Below are positions 11,107 through 20,614 of a stretch of DNA of 25,679 bases, in pieces. The DNA comes from Chara braunii (lineage: Eukaryota > Streptophyta > Charophyceae > Charales > Characeae). The stretch covers positions 1,623,423 through 1,649,101 of the forward strand of contig BFEA01000025.1 in NCBI GenBank assembly GCA_003427395.1, written 5' to 3'. The translations under genes and the position numbers were made by a program. The notes beneath the pieces are model-generated. The model was given only the letters and a program-made list of their open reading frames with translations, was not told where the DNA came from and searched no databases. Numbering within the stretch: the stretch's first letter is position 1; every line of letters begins with the position of its first letter.

Positions 11107-11109
<3 letters not shown>
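10859..11109. repeat. Flank with a diverged copy of the 831-952 repeat
   Basis: Positions 10863-10985 align in the same orientation with 831-952. Shared blocks include TGACACCAC, TGCCTTTTCCAA, CGTGTTTTTT and AACGTACTT, and overall identity is perhaps 70%. The rest, to the poly(T) at 11110, is AT-rich with no gene visible. The two copies sit on either side of element 1, about 0.5 kb from each end. Confidence 0.5.

Positions 11110-11138
<29 letters not shown>
11110..11138 (-). repeat. LINE poly(A) tail (poly(T) on the + strand)
   Basis: There are 29 consecutive T on the + strand directly beyond the 3' end of the minus-strand LINE. This fits the poly(A) tail left by target-primed reverse transcription. 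Confidence 0.8.
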
Positions 11139-11141
<3 letters not shown>

Positions 11142-11599
11142 AAATCTTTCTATAATTGTGTAATACTTGAGACGCGACTGGATTTCTCCAAGTGTGCCAG
11201 AGCTACTGAGAACTCTCAAGAGAAGCAGCTAAAGCGATCCCCTCGACACATTACTACATAAGGAGCTAGGGGATGAATCCCAGCCTGCCATGCTCTTTCA
11301 GAAACAATAGTCTGGATTCCTTATTACCCCAAGATTCGCAGAACCAGCTCACCTTTCTGGAATTGAGACCGTTGGATGTTTTTCTTCTCCAGTCACTGAG
11401 AGAGTGGTGTCTGATTGAGGTCTTCGCCCTAAGGCTTGCTTTTGGTCTGCTGGGATGAATGTTAATTGCCCCTGAATACCTAGTACCTGATCATTTCGTT
11501 CCTCCCAGATACTGCTAAACATTATGGCCCCATATTATATGGGCTATATATAGCCCCATCCTGAGGACGCAAGTAGCTCGGAGGGGAGGATGCCTTATA

Positions 11600-13440
11600 T
11601 CATCCAATGTTCATCCCAGGAAAAAAAATTCCACCCGTTATCTTATCCGACTGATATCCCAATGCCTGGCCCACCAACGCCAAAGTCTGAGTGAGAAGCA
11701 GCAAGCATACAACAGTCTGAGATGGTTTGTGGTTTCCCATGCCCATTTGCATCTGGTACAAGTGGTTGGAATATCCATTGCAAGCAAGCCTTTGGACGCC
11801 ATTTGCATCTAGTAGTACAAAAAGTAAGGGCGCCAATGGGCAGCCCTGCCTTCATGATCTAATTACTAGCTAAGGAAAAATTCGTTCGAAACATTGTCAT
11901 TGACCATGATTACTTATGCTGTCGCCGTGGAGTACATACTACATAGTATACGTCCAGAGGAAAAAGCTGGGGCCAAACCCCATATCTCTAAGTGTAGTGC
12001 CTACGAAAGGCTTAATAGCCCATGGCATCCAACTTTGTCATACTAGGCTTTCTCCATGTCCAGTAGTAGAATGTCGACATTTATGTTCTCTCGTGCTACG
12101 TGCATTGTTGCTGCTATGTTATCCATAATAGATCTGTGTTTGATGAAGGCCCCTCGGTCTGGGCCAATAAGGTCAGTGTGGTATCTAGATCATAGACGTA
12201 GCGCCAGTGCTTTAGCCAATATTTTGTAGGATACATTTAGGAGGGAAATAGGTCTCCAATTACGTAATATGTTGAGTTCGTCACCTTTTTTGTATAGCAG
12301 AGCATTGACCCCTTGTTGCATACTCCTAGTCATAGATCCCTCCGTTAGAACGCCATTATGCTAATTGTATATTTGTGGGAGTGATGGGCTGAGTAGGTTT
12401 CCACAGGGAGCCCGTCTAGTCCCGGGCATTTCCCCGTTGCCATCTGGTTTACTGCGACTTTGAGTTCCTCTGGTGTGAAAGGTCTGTCTAAGCCTAGCCG
12501 CCCAGCTAGAGGCAGACCAACTGTGGTTATATCCAAGAATTAACTTTCAAATTGGAAGAGTTCCTAAGATCTGTGTTGAATGTCTCTCCCGGTCTGTGTG
12601 TGGTTAGTATGTCTTGAAAGTAAAGTTGGTTGGGCATAATTTTCACACAATGTCATACCTATGGGGTCAGACTTGGGGAGGCCCAAGGCTGACTCTGAAA
12701 TAGAGAAGGGGTGATTGAGGATTGAGCTCTCTTATAAGGGGTTTCATTTTTTGGAGCAGCAGTCTGTGGAATGTATAGTGATTCGGTCTGTCGTTGGTGA
12801 TGCATGTTTTTTTTCTGTTGAGTAACCACTCTCTCCATTGCTCTTGTTGTTGGATCTGTCTGTTATCCAGTTCAGTTATTGCCTTTTTCCTCTGATGTGT
12901 CCAGTATGCATCTGATATGATCGGGTGTTGTCCCAGATTTTCTTCTGCTTCTTTGATTCTTTTAATAAGGTTGAGCTTGACTGATTTACCGTTTATTGCT
13001 TTGATTCAGATCTGGAAAAGACTACTCAAGGTAGTTTCTTAGTATGTTAATCCCGGTGTCACCTTGTCAAAACATTTTTCCTGTGATGGGAACAAGTGAC
13101 ACTGTTTTGAATGTTCCCAGCGATCCGAGTGATTCTTTGCCCATTGGATGAACTTTTTATCTTTCAAATGCTCTGCACTTAATCTGAACGGAGGACGTGT
13201 CTAGACATTAGCCTAAGGGTCTTTTGTATCGAATTCTGTTAATACTAGGACGTGGTCTGAAAGAGGGGAGAACATTATCGCCAGCTTAATGGATTGATCC
13301 CGCATTTGCCCTCTAGTTAAGAAGAAATTGAATCATCGGCGAACAGGGGGAGTTTGGGACCCAAACAAAGTGTAAGTCTGTTCATCAGGATGAAAAACTC
13401 TGAATGTGTCAATCTGTGTAGCACGCCGTTCGCGTTCACC
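11600..13440 (-). pseudogene. LINE ORF2, second part: end of endonuclease and reverse transcriptase (broken)
   Basis: Reading leftward, the frame opens with the C-terminal part of the endonuclease: a stretch with DTFRVFHPDEQTYTLFG and, at 13252-13260, the catalytic Ser-Asp-His. A linker region follows (about 13200-12560). The RT domain is clear: GKCPGLDGLP at about 12420-12440, NWRPISLLN with YKILAKALALRL at about 12190-12265, GPDRGAFIKHRSIMDNI at about 12120-12170, and the block LLLDMEKA...YDKV at about 12040-12075. The catalytic region after GLP is decayed (about 11850-11600), and I cannot find an intact YADD/FADD box. There are several stops, including one within the EKA-YD motif, plus frame changes. 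The known role is target-primed reverse transcription of the LINE RNA, but this copy cannot perform it. Confidence 0.85.
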
Positions 13441-13565
13441 AGCGAACGCGAACATGTTCGGGCAGGATATTCTGGTGAACGCAAACTACTTCTTTTTTTT
13501 GGGGTCGGGAGGCATAGGCCTGTGTCCCTGAACACCCCCCTGCTCTAGGAGTCGTTAAAAGAGCC

Positions 13566-13568
<3 letters not shown>

Positions 13569-13612
<44 letters not shown>

Positions 13613-13690
13613 CAGACATTGCATTGCACAGTGTGCTGCTTTGTCAGTCAGCAGCAGACTGTGCAATGCACTGTCTGGTGCACACACACA

Positions 13691-13724
<34 letters not shown>
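13569..13724. repeat. Palindromic module 1: GT tract, hairpin, CA tract
   Basis: A GT dinucleotide run (13569-13611) leads into an imperfect inverted repeat with arms at about 13612-13643 and 13650-13685. The arms share GCATTGCACAGT on the left and its complement ACTGTGCAATGC on the right. A CA run (to 13724) follows. Because GT and CA are themselves complementary, the whole module can fold into one long hairpin. Confidence 0.85.
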
Positions 13725-13725
<1 letters not shown>

Positions 13726-13830
13726 CGAAAGCCCTTGAGTTTAGACAACCCAACAATGAAACAATTTCGCCTGTGTAGCAAGCAACATGAAGCACAAGGG
13801 GAGTATGAAAACCACTTTCTTGAACGTCTC

Positions 13831-13970
13831 TGTGTGTATGTATGTGTGTGTGTGTGTGCACCAGAAAGTGCATTGCACAGTCTGCTGTTGTCTGAGTGCG
13901 CACTCAGACAGCGGCAGACTGTGCAATGCACTGTCTGGTGCACACACTCGTACAGAGAGACACACAGACA

Positions 13971-14032
<62 letters not shown>
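13831..14032. repeat. Palindromic module 2: TG tract, 46-bp-arm palindrome, CA tract
   Basis: The arms 13854-13899 and 13900-13945 are reverse complements over 46 bases with about three mismatches and no spacer, centred on GAGTGC/GCACTC. The left side continues into a TG run and the right side into a long CA run (13972-14032). The arm sequence is the same family as module 1 (shared GTGCATTGCACAGTCTGC) but longer near the centre. Confidence 0.92.
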
Positions 14033-14035
<3 letters not shown>

Positions 14036-14102
14036 CACCACAACAGCCCCCCAAACCCCGCCGGCGACCGGTACCGGCCCAGGCGAACCCTGTTTGCAGG
14101 CC

Positions 14103-14700
14103 TCAAAAATGCGTTCTCGTGAACGCGAAGGGCCGCGAACACGTTTGCCGTGCTATGCAGGCGTCAATCAAATTGTGTGACTCCATCAGTGTGTGCAGTA
14201 TTTTGGCGTCAGCGCGAATAGTCTCTTTGCATAGTGAACCCAATCCAAGATTGAGGAGCGTGTTCCAGTCTGCAGCTAGTCGTAGATTGGGCCTATCTAG
14301 GAGAAAGGCAGGTAAATCCAACAGAAACTGGATCCGTTCATTATGTACAGCAGGCACATATATGAACATTACCGTCCATTTCCTCGTTGCGGAATTCGAA
14401 TTTGACCCATACCCATCTTCCCCATAGATCACACATCGAATATATAGGTAGAATATATAAATCATTGTGTACTCGGATGCCCACGCCCCCTCTAGAGCCT
14501 TGGGCAGGTGACCAAAATTGTGGACATGTCCACCATCGTCTGTAGTCGGCAATCTTCTCCTCATTTAATTTTGATTCTGGCAGACAGATGATATGCACTT
14601 TGTGTTCGTGAAACCAGCTTTTTACACGATCCCGTTTACGCCTGGGGCCTTTGTCTCCTAGACCACATATATTTCAGGTGACTACATTAATTCTACTGAG
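14103..14700 (-). pseudogene. LINE ORF2, first part: APE-type endonuclease (split, frameshifted)
   Basis: This domain nicks the target DNA for LINE integration. Reading leftward from about 14690 the frame gives NICGLGDKGPRRKRDRVKSW, then CLPESKL at about 14580 (the Glu of the usual QET motif), then GGVGIRVHNDL. A frame change at about 14390 is followed by FIYVPAVHNER and then DWNTLLN at about 14250-14270, equivalent to the GDFN catalytic block. The frame dissolves at about 14110 where the palindromic insertion starts. The missing C-terminal part, including Ser-Asp-His, is found beyond the insertion at 13440-13250. An in-frame stop sits just before NICGLG. The residue pattern makes the assignment firm, but this copy is dead. 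Confidence 0.85.
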
Positions 14701-16066
14701 CAGAGGCATATGCCTTTGCTGGACCGGACAGTTGTTGGATACGGACACTAACTTGAGCGGGGTTTGGGCGGGAACTGTTTGGTCTGGATTTCTGTGAACT
14801 GTATGCCGTCCATGGACGAGCAAGATAGGACCCGAAGGATGATCCGAGCATTGTCTCCCGTTGGGGGGCCATGTGCAGCCATTCAGCTATAGCTTTGGCC
14901 GAAGTATCTTGCGTGAAGTTCACCGCTTGCAGGCGCTTGTTTCTGGGTGAGGTAAGCTGGATTAACGGGGTTCAGGTGAATCCTGCTTTTTCCAGGTTTT
15001 TTGCCTGTGTGTCATCCACCTTGCCTTCCATGCAATCGATGTACAGTCTAGTTGCGAGCCCGTTATCGGGAAAGGCGGTGAGCACTCCAACTCTGAATTC
15101 CGAGATCAGCTGCGCAGGGAACGAATCTTGGGTAACGTTTTTCACCTTTTTCAAGATTCAATTTGTCATTTTTCTGAAAGCAACATCATTTTGTATGTGT
15201 ACTGAGGGAATTGATATATTGCCTGATTGATCTCTTTTGTAAGAGAAGGGGCTTGATTCTCGCCTGCGATGGAGATGATTGGCACTAAGAGACGTGGGAT
15301 GTCCCATTCTGCTTTAGTTAGTGCTTTTAACTGGGCCGGCTTTGAAGATGTTGGTCTTATTTGCTGCCTTGTGTCGCGCCCCGCCTTCTCCCTCGGCGGA
15401 AACCCTTTCGAGCTCTCGCTTGATCCAGAATTGCCAGTGTGGGCTTTGAGTTGGGCCACGTGTTCTACGAGAACTCTGGATCTTTTGAGACGGGAAGCGT
15501 TTGGGTCTCTTGTTGCTCTTGCCCGTGTGCGTTTGTTGGACATGACATCCTCGAGTGCTCGTGATGCATCCGCATTCTCAGTATCCAGGTTGATATTATT
15601 AACGGGACAGTCACTGGAGCCTGCTCCTACTTTTGCCGCATCAGAAATGATCGGTTTCGATTCCGAAATCGATTTTCCTTTTGAGACACTAGGAGTGGAT
15701 TCCTCCTTGTTTTGGATTTGATCTCTATCTTCCGTTCAGAGGCTCTCTGTAACACTAGGAGTGCATAGTGCCTTTTGCACGCGATTCCTGGCGAGCGTGA
15801 GACGGCGCTCCTGGTTTCTCAGAACTGTGAGGGCATGCTGGTCGACCTCAAGTCGGGACTGAAGTCGTCGCTCCATTCCCTCCTTGTCTAGCACGTGCCC
15901 GAGGGTGAAACCAACCATTCGCTGGAGCAGATTCTCCGGTCAGCACAAACTTTAAGCCGGAGAAAGGAGGAAGTGGTAGTGGAACTCTTTTGGCTAGATC
16001 CACAAACGGATCGGATTCCGTTTCCTTTGCTGGGTAACACTGGTCCGTTTGGGTATGGTAGTGCAT
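14693..16066 (-). pseudogene. LINE ORF1 (probable RNA-binding protein, broken)
   Basis: Upstream of the endonuclease, and touching it, is a hydrophilic minus-strand reading region. One frame runs from about 15918 to 15166, crossing a single TGA at about 15738, and contains an Arg/Lys-rich segment (SNKRTRARATRDPNASRLKR, from 15543). A second frame continues from 15154 to 14693 with one stop near 14972. A further upstream piece (16066-15920) may be the N terminus in yet another frame. LINE ORF1 proteins bind element RNA. No zinc knuckle or RRM can be recognised here, so the assignment rests on position and orientation. Confidence 0.6.
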
Positions 16067-16082
16067 CCGACATACATGTCAC

Positions 16083-16927
16083 ACCAAGGCATGGAAGCAG
16101 ATGTCACTTCTGTCACGTTCTGTGTCATACTCTCCTTTGTGCGGAATGCCTTTTCTTTTTTTTTTCCTTTTTTTTTTTTTGAACGGGCCCAGTGCCCAAG
16201 GCTGATATTACCAATAATAAGATTGAGGCCGGGTCCTCACAGTCTGCCCGGAATGATCATACGGAATGCCTACAATCAGACGCGGTCGAATTCTTGGTTG
16301 CACGTGCGCTTCCAGGTTGAACCAGACGTTTCCCAGTTCTGGTTCGTCCTCATATTTGTCAAAGGAACTACAAATTTTGAAGTTACTACATCCCTTTTTT
16401 TTTTCTTTTTTTTTTTTCTCTTTTGCAACACCCCCCCCCTGCAGTGCTAGTGGTGCTGACGAGATCAGACACCACTAGCAGCCTTAAGTTCTATTCGACC
16501 GGGATTTGTAACGGAGGGAGCCATCAGTTCCAGTGGAAAATGTTGGCGGCGAATCCAGCAGATTTTGGGACGGCCGGAGCTTTCGGAGAAAAGTTTGGTT
16601 CCGAGGGGGCAATTTTGGCATGATTACGCTCTTTCTTCATCCATTCAGCGATCTCCCGACTGATCGCGACATAAGTGGCAAGATTTTCCCCTCGTTTTGG
16701 TAACGTCCTCTCTTCGTATCTGGCGGAACATCTCGGGCATCGAACCAGGCATTTTCGTATACCCGGACCAGTTGTTTCTTAACGCTTTTAGAGAGATTAC
16801 TTGCTCCATCTCGAAGAAAGGATAGTTACAGCGTGGTTCTGAGCAAGTGCCTTCAAATATCGGGAATTCAGCTGCATCGACTGCCCAGGCACGTCCTTAA
16901 CGGCCTCAACCACATCCGGTTTACACA
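16083..16927. other. Homopolymer-rich spacer, no gene recognised
   Basis: T-rich tracts occur at about 16151-16180 and 16390-16422, and a C run at about 16431-16439. They may be poly(A) ends of minus-strand insertions. A perfect hairpin lies at 16445-16480. Minus-strand frames between 16380 and 16190 and between 16860 and 16540 are hydrophilic and could be remnants of coding sequence, but I recognise no family. Confidence 0.55.
16445..16480. repeat. Perfect 11-bp inverted repeat
   Basis: TGCTAGTGGTG (16445-16455) is matched exactly by its reverse complement at 16470-16480, with a 14-base loop. Position and composition do not tell whether it is a hairpin with a role or the ends of something lost. 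Confidence 0.85.
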
Positions 16928-17903
16928 GAGAAGAACACGGAGCCCTGGCGGGAGGAAGAGACGCGAGTCCTTTGCAGGATTCACAATGAGATCAAGGTGT
17001 TGATGAGTGAGGAGACAGAGGCATATTGACGGGCAGAATAAAACGAGGGTTTTAGGAAGATGGTGGAAAATCGGATGAGGGAGAAGGGGTTTAACCGTGA
17101 TCATGACCAATGCAAAAACAAGTTTCATCAAGCGTATCACTACTACAAGAGCTTGAAGGCACACGAGAGTCCGGTCTTCCCAGCTACTGGGACATGAATG
17201 CCACAAGATGGAAGGAGTACCATGTTGATTTTGTGCTTCGTCGCAGTTGATATGACATTATCGACCCCATCGAGAAGGACTTGAACACCATCAACTTGTC
17301 ACAATTGAGGGACCCTGGTGCAGAACAGGAGTGAGAGGAGGACGAAGAAGGGACGACAGACAGAGAAGGAGACGTGGATGGGGTGAGTGACGAAGTAGGC
17401 GAAAGCCGCGAAAGGGGAGGTCTGGGACTGTTAGGAGGTTCGCGCTCGACTGCATTTGATTCCACGCTCGGGAAGCGCAAACGAGCGAACACGAATGCGC
17501 GTGAGTCTAGTGTCCGGCTCTGACTGGTGCAATGTGCAATCACATGCAGGCATTGACACGTTCCAATAGAGACTGTGTGAGGATGCGTTGTGAAGCCACG
17601 CGTGACATCGCTCGCCAGCAAGAGGATGTCCAGAGAGAACTTATGGGGCACGACATTGTTGCTCGTGAGAGGATAGCAGGCTCCTATGGTGAGAGGGTGG
17701 AGAAGGGATACCTTACGCTCGCGGATGCTATACGCAGTCTGCGTGCGCCGAGGAGGCGCCGCTCTGCTGATGAGTCGCCTTCATCAGCATCTGAGCGGGA
17801 ATGCAGTGGTGATTCTGCTTTAGGACCTGGAGGTCTGAGGACATCATTTATGATAATTTTCACGGTTTTACGCAGTTCGGGGGGAGGGGGAGTGAGAAGG
17901 TGT
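16928..17903 (+). pseudogene. Myb/SANT-like (trihelix-like) DNA-binding protein, decayed
   Basis: The translation shows a helix-rich domain starting with Trp: PWREEETRVLCRIHNEIKVL (from about 16943), a middle part with FRKMVENRMREKGFNR, and then DQCKNKFHQAYHYYKSLK. The spacing of W, the EE pair and the final C-K-K-Y series fits Myb/SANT-like or trihelix DNA-binding domains. After a frame change near 17175 comes SYWDMNATRWKEYHVDFVLR, then an acidic stretch (about 17332-17400) and a basic KRKR tract (about 17476) that could be a nuclear signal. After another frame change the tail at 17532-17830 is helical and charged. Stops lie at 17027, 17039, 17248, 17332 and 17521. Such proteins occur as transcription factors and as the second protein of PIF/Harbinger transposons, but no transposase is visible beside this one. 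It is a pseudogene of uncertain parentage. Confidence 0.6.
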
Positions 17904-18690
17904 TGATTTTCCCGTTTTTTAAGTTAGAAGCCGCTTTTTTGTTACGTCTTTGTCCCTTCGATGAGGCCGGATTCATTCCAGTTATCCACTGACATGCTTG
18001 CCCGTCACACACAGCCAACGATGCCGGGTCTTTCACTTTCACGACATTCAGTTTTGTGGACACTGGACAGTCCTTCTCCGGATGGAATATCTCAGTGACT
18101 TCGATATGAACAGTTCGGAACCCCAACAATGTTGTGTTGTTTTGCAAAGAAGCAATGTTTTGGAGTAGAACTGTAACTTATATTCTTTGTCCTCTAGTGA
18201 AGGCACATTTTCATTTTGCATGTTCTCTATTCGATCCCTCCTTTCCGTGTTTCTCAATCATTATGTCATTTCCACTATCCCACACCGCCCTTGAACTCAT
18301 GGTAAGAGATTGGTGCATTGTTTTCTTGTGTACGTTCTTCCTATGTTTTCCTCCTTTTGTTTCTGCAATTTGTCCGATTTGTGTTTTTTTGTCCCGTTTT
18401 CGATGTGGTGTGGGATGTGTGTGTGGGATGTCACCATTAAGAAGTGACATTCAGTCCCATAAATGCGCATACATCATTCAACGTAAATACAGGATCTGCC
18501 GGATCAAAAAAACAAAACAAAACGTTTGTATGTCTGAAACCACCATCCATCCTACTACGCTTCCACGTTGGCATGATTGAAGGGTGTGCGGTCGGTGGTG
18601 GAAAAGCTGCTGTTTCCGTCTTTTCATTGGAGTTGGGCCACTTTGACGACCATAGCCAAATGGCCAAACCAGATATAGTTGTGCTTGCAC
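17904..18690. other. Unassigned AT-rich stretch
   Basis: No gene, RNA or repeat structure could be supported here. Open frames are short and without motifs on either strand. Confidence 0.5.
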
Positions 18691-19510
18691 ATACAACCAT
18701 GTCGGGTCATCATGCATACGGGCTTTCCTTGTTGTTACACTTGCCATGAGAAAACGACAAAAAAAATAAATTAAGTCACGGCGTCAAGCAACATTCCTTC
18801 ATCCACTTCATTCTCTCATCTTTAACGGGTGGGCTATCCTTCCATGCATTATGGAAAAACATTAAAAAAAAAATAAATCCTCCAATCAAAGGGTTGTGAA
18901 AAGGGTTGCGTGTCTGTCACTTCGTGTTAGCTTTATTGCCCTAAGTCGCCACTGTGCCGCAGACGTGAGTTGCAAAAGTGGAGGTCTTGGCAATCTTCGA
19001 TGCCACGTCGTAGCACTTGGCAAAACAGCTTTTGCCACGTGGAAGCATCACACTTCCAAAAATCACGTAGGTAACAAAAGAAAAACAAATGAAATAGGAA
19101 ACTCATGCCACATCCGAACATCCGATTAATTCTCGTATCTTTAACAGGTGGGCTATCCTTCCATGCATCCACCATGTCATTGACAACAATGTCAGAGTAT
19201 GACAAGTCTTCCAGCCGAGCAACTGTCGTGAAAAGCGTTAGCTTTATTGTCCAAAGTTGGCACTGATATCCAGACGTGAGTTGCGAAGTGGAGGTAGGCC
19301 AAAAAAAACCAAAAACTTTGTCTGCCGGGTCGTAGCACTTGGCAAAGGATATCTCTATCCACATGGAGGCATTACACTGGTGAAAGTGAGGCCAGAAAGG
19401 TAGTTGGGGGATGAAAGATGCGTCCAACCACGTACAACCATGCGGTTCTACGTGGATGCGGCTTATTCCTTCTCGTTTCACTTGCCATGAGAAAACGACA
19501 ACAAACTGAT
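18691..19510. repeat. Diverged tandem duplication (about 320-base period)
   Basis: Four landmarks occur twice. A 31-base block around TTTAACRGGTGGGCTATCC is at 18819 and 19138. GTTAGCTTTATTG with downstream AGACGTGAGTTGC is at 18926 and 19237. CGTAGCACTTGGCAAA is at 19009 and 19331. CACTTGCCATGAGAAAACGA is at 18738 and 19479. The first three are offset by 311-322 bases and the last by 741, so the array has at least two units plus a partial one with indels. On the minus strand both units can be read as AWKDSPPVKD and as FAKCYD followed by a similar tail. A 215-codon open frame covers 18933-19580. I recognise no protein family, so it may be a decayed coding repeat or a non-coding one. Confidence 0.65.
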
Positions 19511-20207
19511 TAAAAAAAACATAAAAAAATGCTACGTCCTGGTAGCCTAAGGGTGCTTTGACCTTTTTGCAGTGCTTCACGCCTTTGAAATAGTGCCTGT
19601 GCAGTAACCCGCACTCTGCAGAGGCCGGGCCGTGTGACCACGCACTGCCCGGCCCAGCCCAGCGTCTGGCCAGTGAGACCCAGCGCTGGACTGGGGAAAT
19701 TCAAAGGTCAAAGTCAACTGTCGGGTCGTAGGTACCGTGCCCAAGTCCACGAACAGATACACACATGTGTTGTATGCAGGTACCGGGCCAAGACATCGGA
19801 CCAAGGGAGAAACAGTTGCAGACCGATCCAGGCCATCGCCGCATCAAGATCTTGACGGCACAGGACCACTGCAGCGGGGCATTGACCCCGAGTCAACACT
19901 ACTTAAAGTTGACTCCTGGCTTTGACATGATTCATTCTGTCGCGAGTCAAGGCTGACTCTACTTTGACGCGACGCTGGCTTGTGAGGTGCTGGCTAATTG
20001 CTAGCTGGAAGCTGGCGTTTCTCAGCGGCGACACGCTGCTTGCTTGCTGGCATGGGGGCTGGCTTGCTCTTGTCTACAAGGTGCTGACGTGGCAGCGCCA
20101 CGTGTCGTTGCTGACGTGGCTGCTGCCATGTAGGGTGTTGGTGACGTGGCTGTACCATGTGTTCATTCCCTGTTCAGGCTATCGTCGTCCGGAAGGAGGT
20201 CAGGGAC
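19511..20207. promoter_or_regulatory. Non-coding stretch dense in TTGAC and TGACGTGGC motifs
   Basis: No gene is visible. The pentamer TTGAC (either strand) occurs at 19558, 19707, 19713, 19882, 19892, 19909, 19922, 19946 and 19964, nine times in about 410 bases against an expected one or fewer. TGACGTGGC follows at 20085, 20112 and 20142. In plants these are the cores of WRKY (W-box) and bZIP (G-box/ABRE-like) sites, but binding is only inferred. Part of this stretch may belong to the element 2 LTR if that LTR is longer than assigned; a TGTGAGG at 19981 is an alternative LTR start. Confidence 0.4.
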
Positions 20208-20599
20208 TGTGGGGATGAGATGACACGTACCTGTGTCAGGCAACATTGCTGCTCCGTTGATGAAGAGAATGCTGATGTGCCACGTGGCACCTTGAGGAAC
20301 TCAGATCTGTATCTGGATTGACGCTGCTGGAGAGGGGGCGACTCTGATTGGCCCGAAGGAGAAGTGGGCAACTTCTCTTCTAAGTCTTTTCTTCCCCCCT
20401 CTCTCTCTCTCGTCTATGTATGTATATACTCGGATAGTGGAACAGATCTGTTCGACATTATTCATCAACAAGACTGGATTACTCGAGTTGCTTTGTCATT
20501 GAGCCATTGGACTATTGCTGCACGAGTGCTGATGCTCGTGCGTTGCTGCGAACAGTATCTGGATGTTCAATGAGTGTTATCTCGCCTGGGTTCATGGCA
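20208..20599 (+). repeat. Probable 5' LTR of element 2
   Basis: The right end is inferred from CA at 20598-20599, just before the primer binding site. The left end is a guess: TGTGGGGATGAGATGACACG at 20208 begins like an LTR (TGTG) and would give a 392-base LTR. The same phrase lies inside the LTR of element 1 at about 2168, at a similar distance from the LTR end, so it may instead be an internal element. It holds a perfect 14-base palindrome centred on the G-box CACGTG (20277-20290). Confidence 0.4.
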
Positions 20600-20602
20600 G
20601 AT

Positions 20603-20614
20603 TGGTATCGGAGC
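20603..20614 (+). promoter_or_regulatory. Primer binding site of element 2 (tRNA-iMet type)
   Basis: TGGTATCGGAGC is identical to the site of element 1, with the same single difference from the usual plant iMet-type site. It lies four bases after the proposed LTR end. Confidence 0.8.

Larger units (their letters stand above)
13428..14129. mobile_element. Insertion in the LINE endonuclease, with inverted ends and two palindromic GT/CA modules
   Basis: The endonuclease reading frame stops making sense at about 14110 and resumes at about 13440, so roughly 0.7 kb is foreign to it. The ends look inverted: 13430-13450 (TTCGCGTTCACCAGCGAACGC) and the reverse complement of 14111-14129 agree at most positions. 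The left end also forms its own perfect 10-bp hairpin (13428-13437/13444-13453). Inside lie two modules, each a GT tract, a palindrome and a CA tract (13569-13724 and 13831-14032), separated by about 105 bases of ordinary sequence. No transposase frame is present. It could be a non-autonomous foldback or MITE-like element, or a locally expanded microsatellite. No target-site duplication is certain. Confidence 0.5.
11110..16200 (-). mobile_element. Degenerate L1-type LINE retrotransposon
   Basis: A non-LTR retrotransposon read right to left: ORF1 (about 16066-14693), an APE-type endonuclease (from about 14700), reverse transcriptase (about 12560-11800), a 3' region, and a poly(A) tail seen as 29 T at 11110-11138 on the + strand. 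The order ORF1, endonuclease, RT, poly(A) is that of L1-clade LINEs. Stops and frame changes occur in every domain, and the endonuclease is split by an insertion at about 13428-14129, so it is an old copy. The 5' end is uncertain. It may lie near 16200, where GCTGATATTACC weakly resembles GCTGACATTCCC beside the poly(T) at 11098-11109. That could be a decayed target-site duplication or chance. Confidence 0.85.

Noticed and set aside
13569-14032. Two similar hairpin units taken as a CRISPR-like array
   Set aside because: There are only two units, with microsatellite flanks and no regular spacer series, in a eukaryotic setting. They are foldback palindromes.
13573-14427. A 284-codon open frame and several overlapping frames on both strands across the GT/CA tracts
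   Set aside because: They are open only because GT and CA repeats lack stops in most frames. The peptides are Cys-Val and His-Thr runs with no domain.
11098-16212. GCTGACATTCCC and GCTGATATTACC as the LINE target-site duplication
   Set aside because: The match is imperfect and the LINE 5' end is not independently defined, so it is not listed as a feature.
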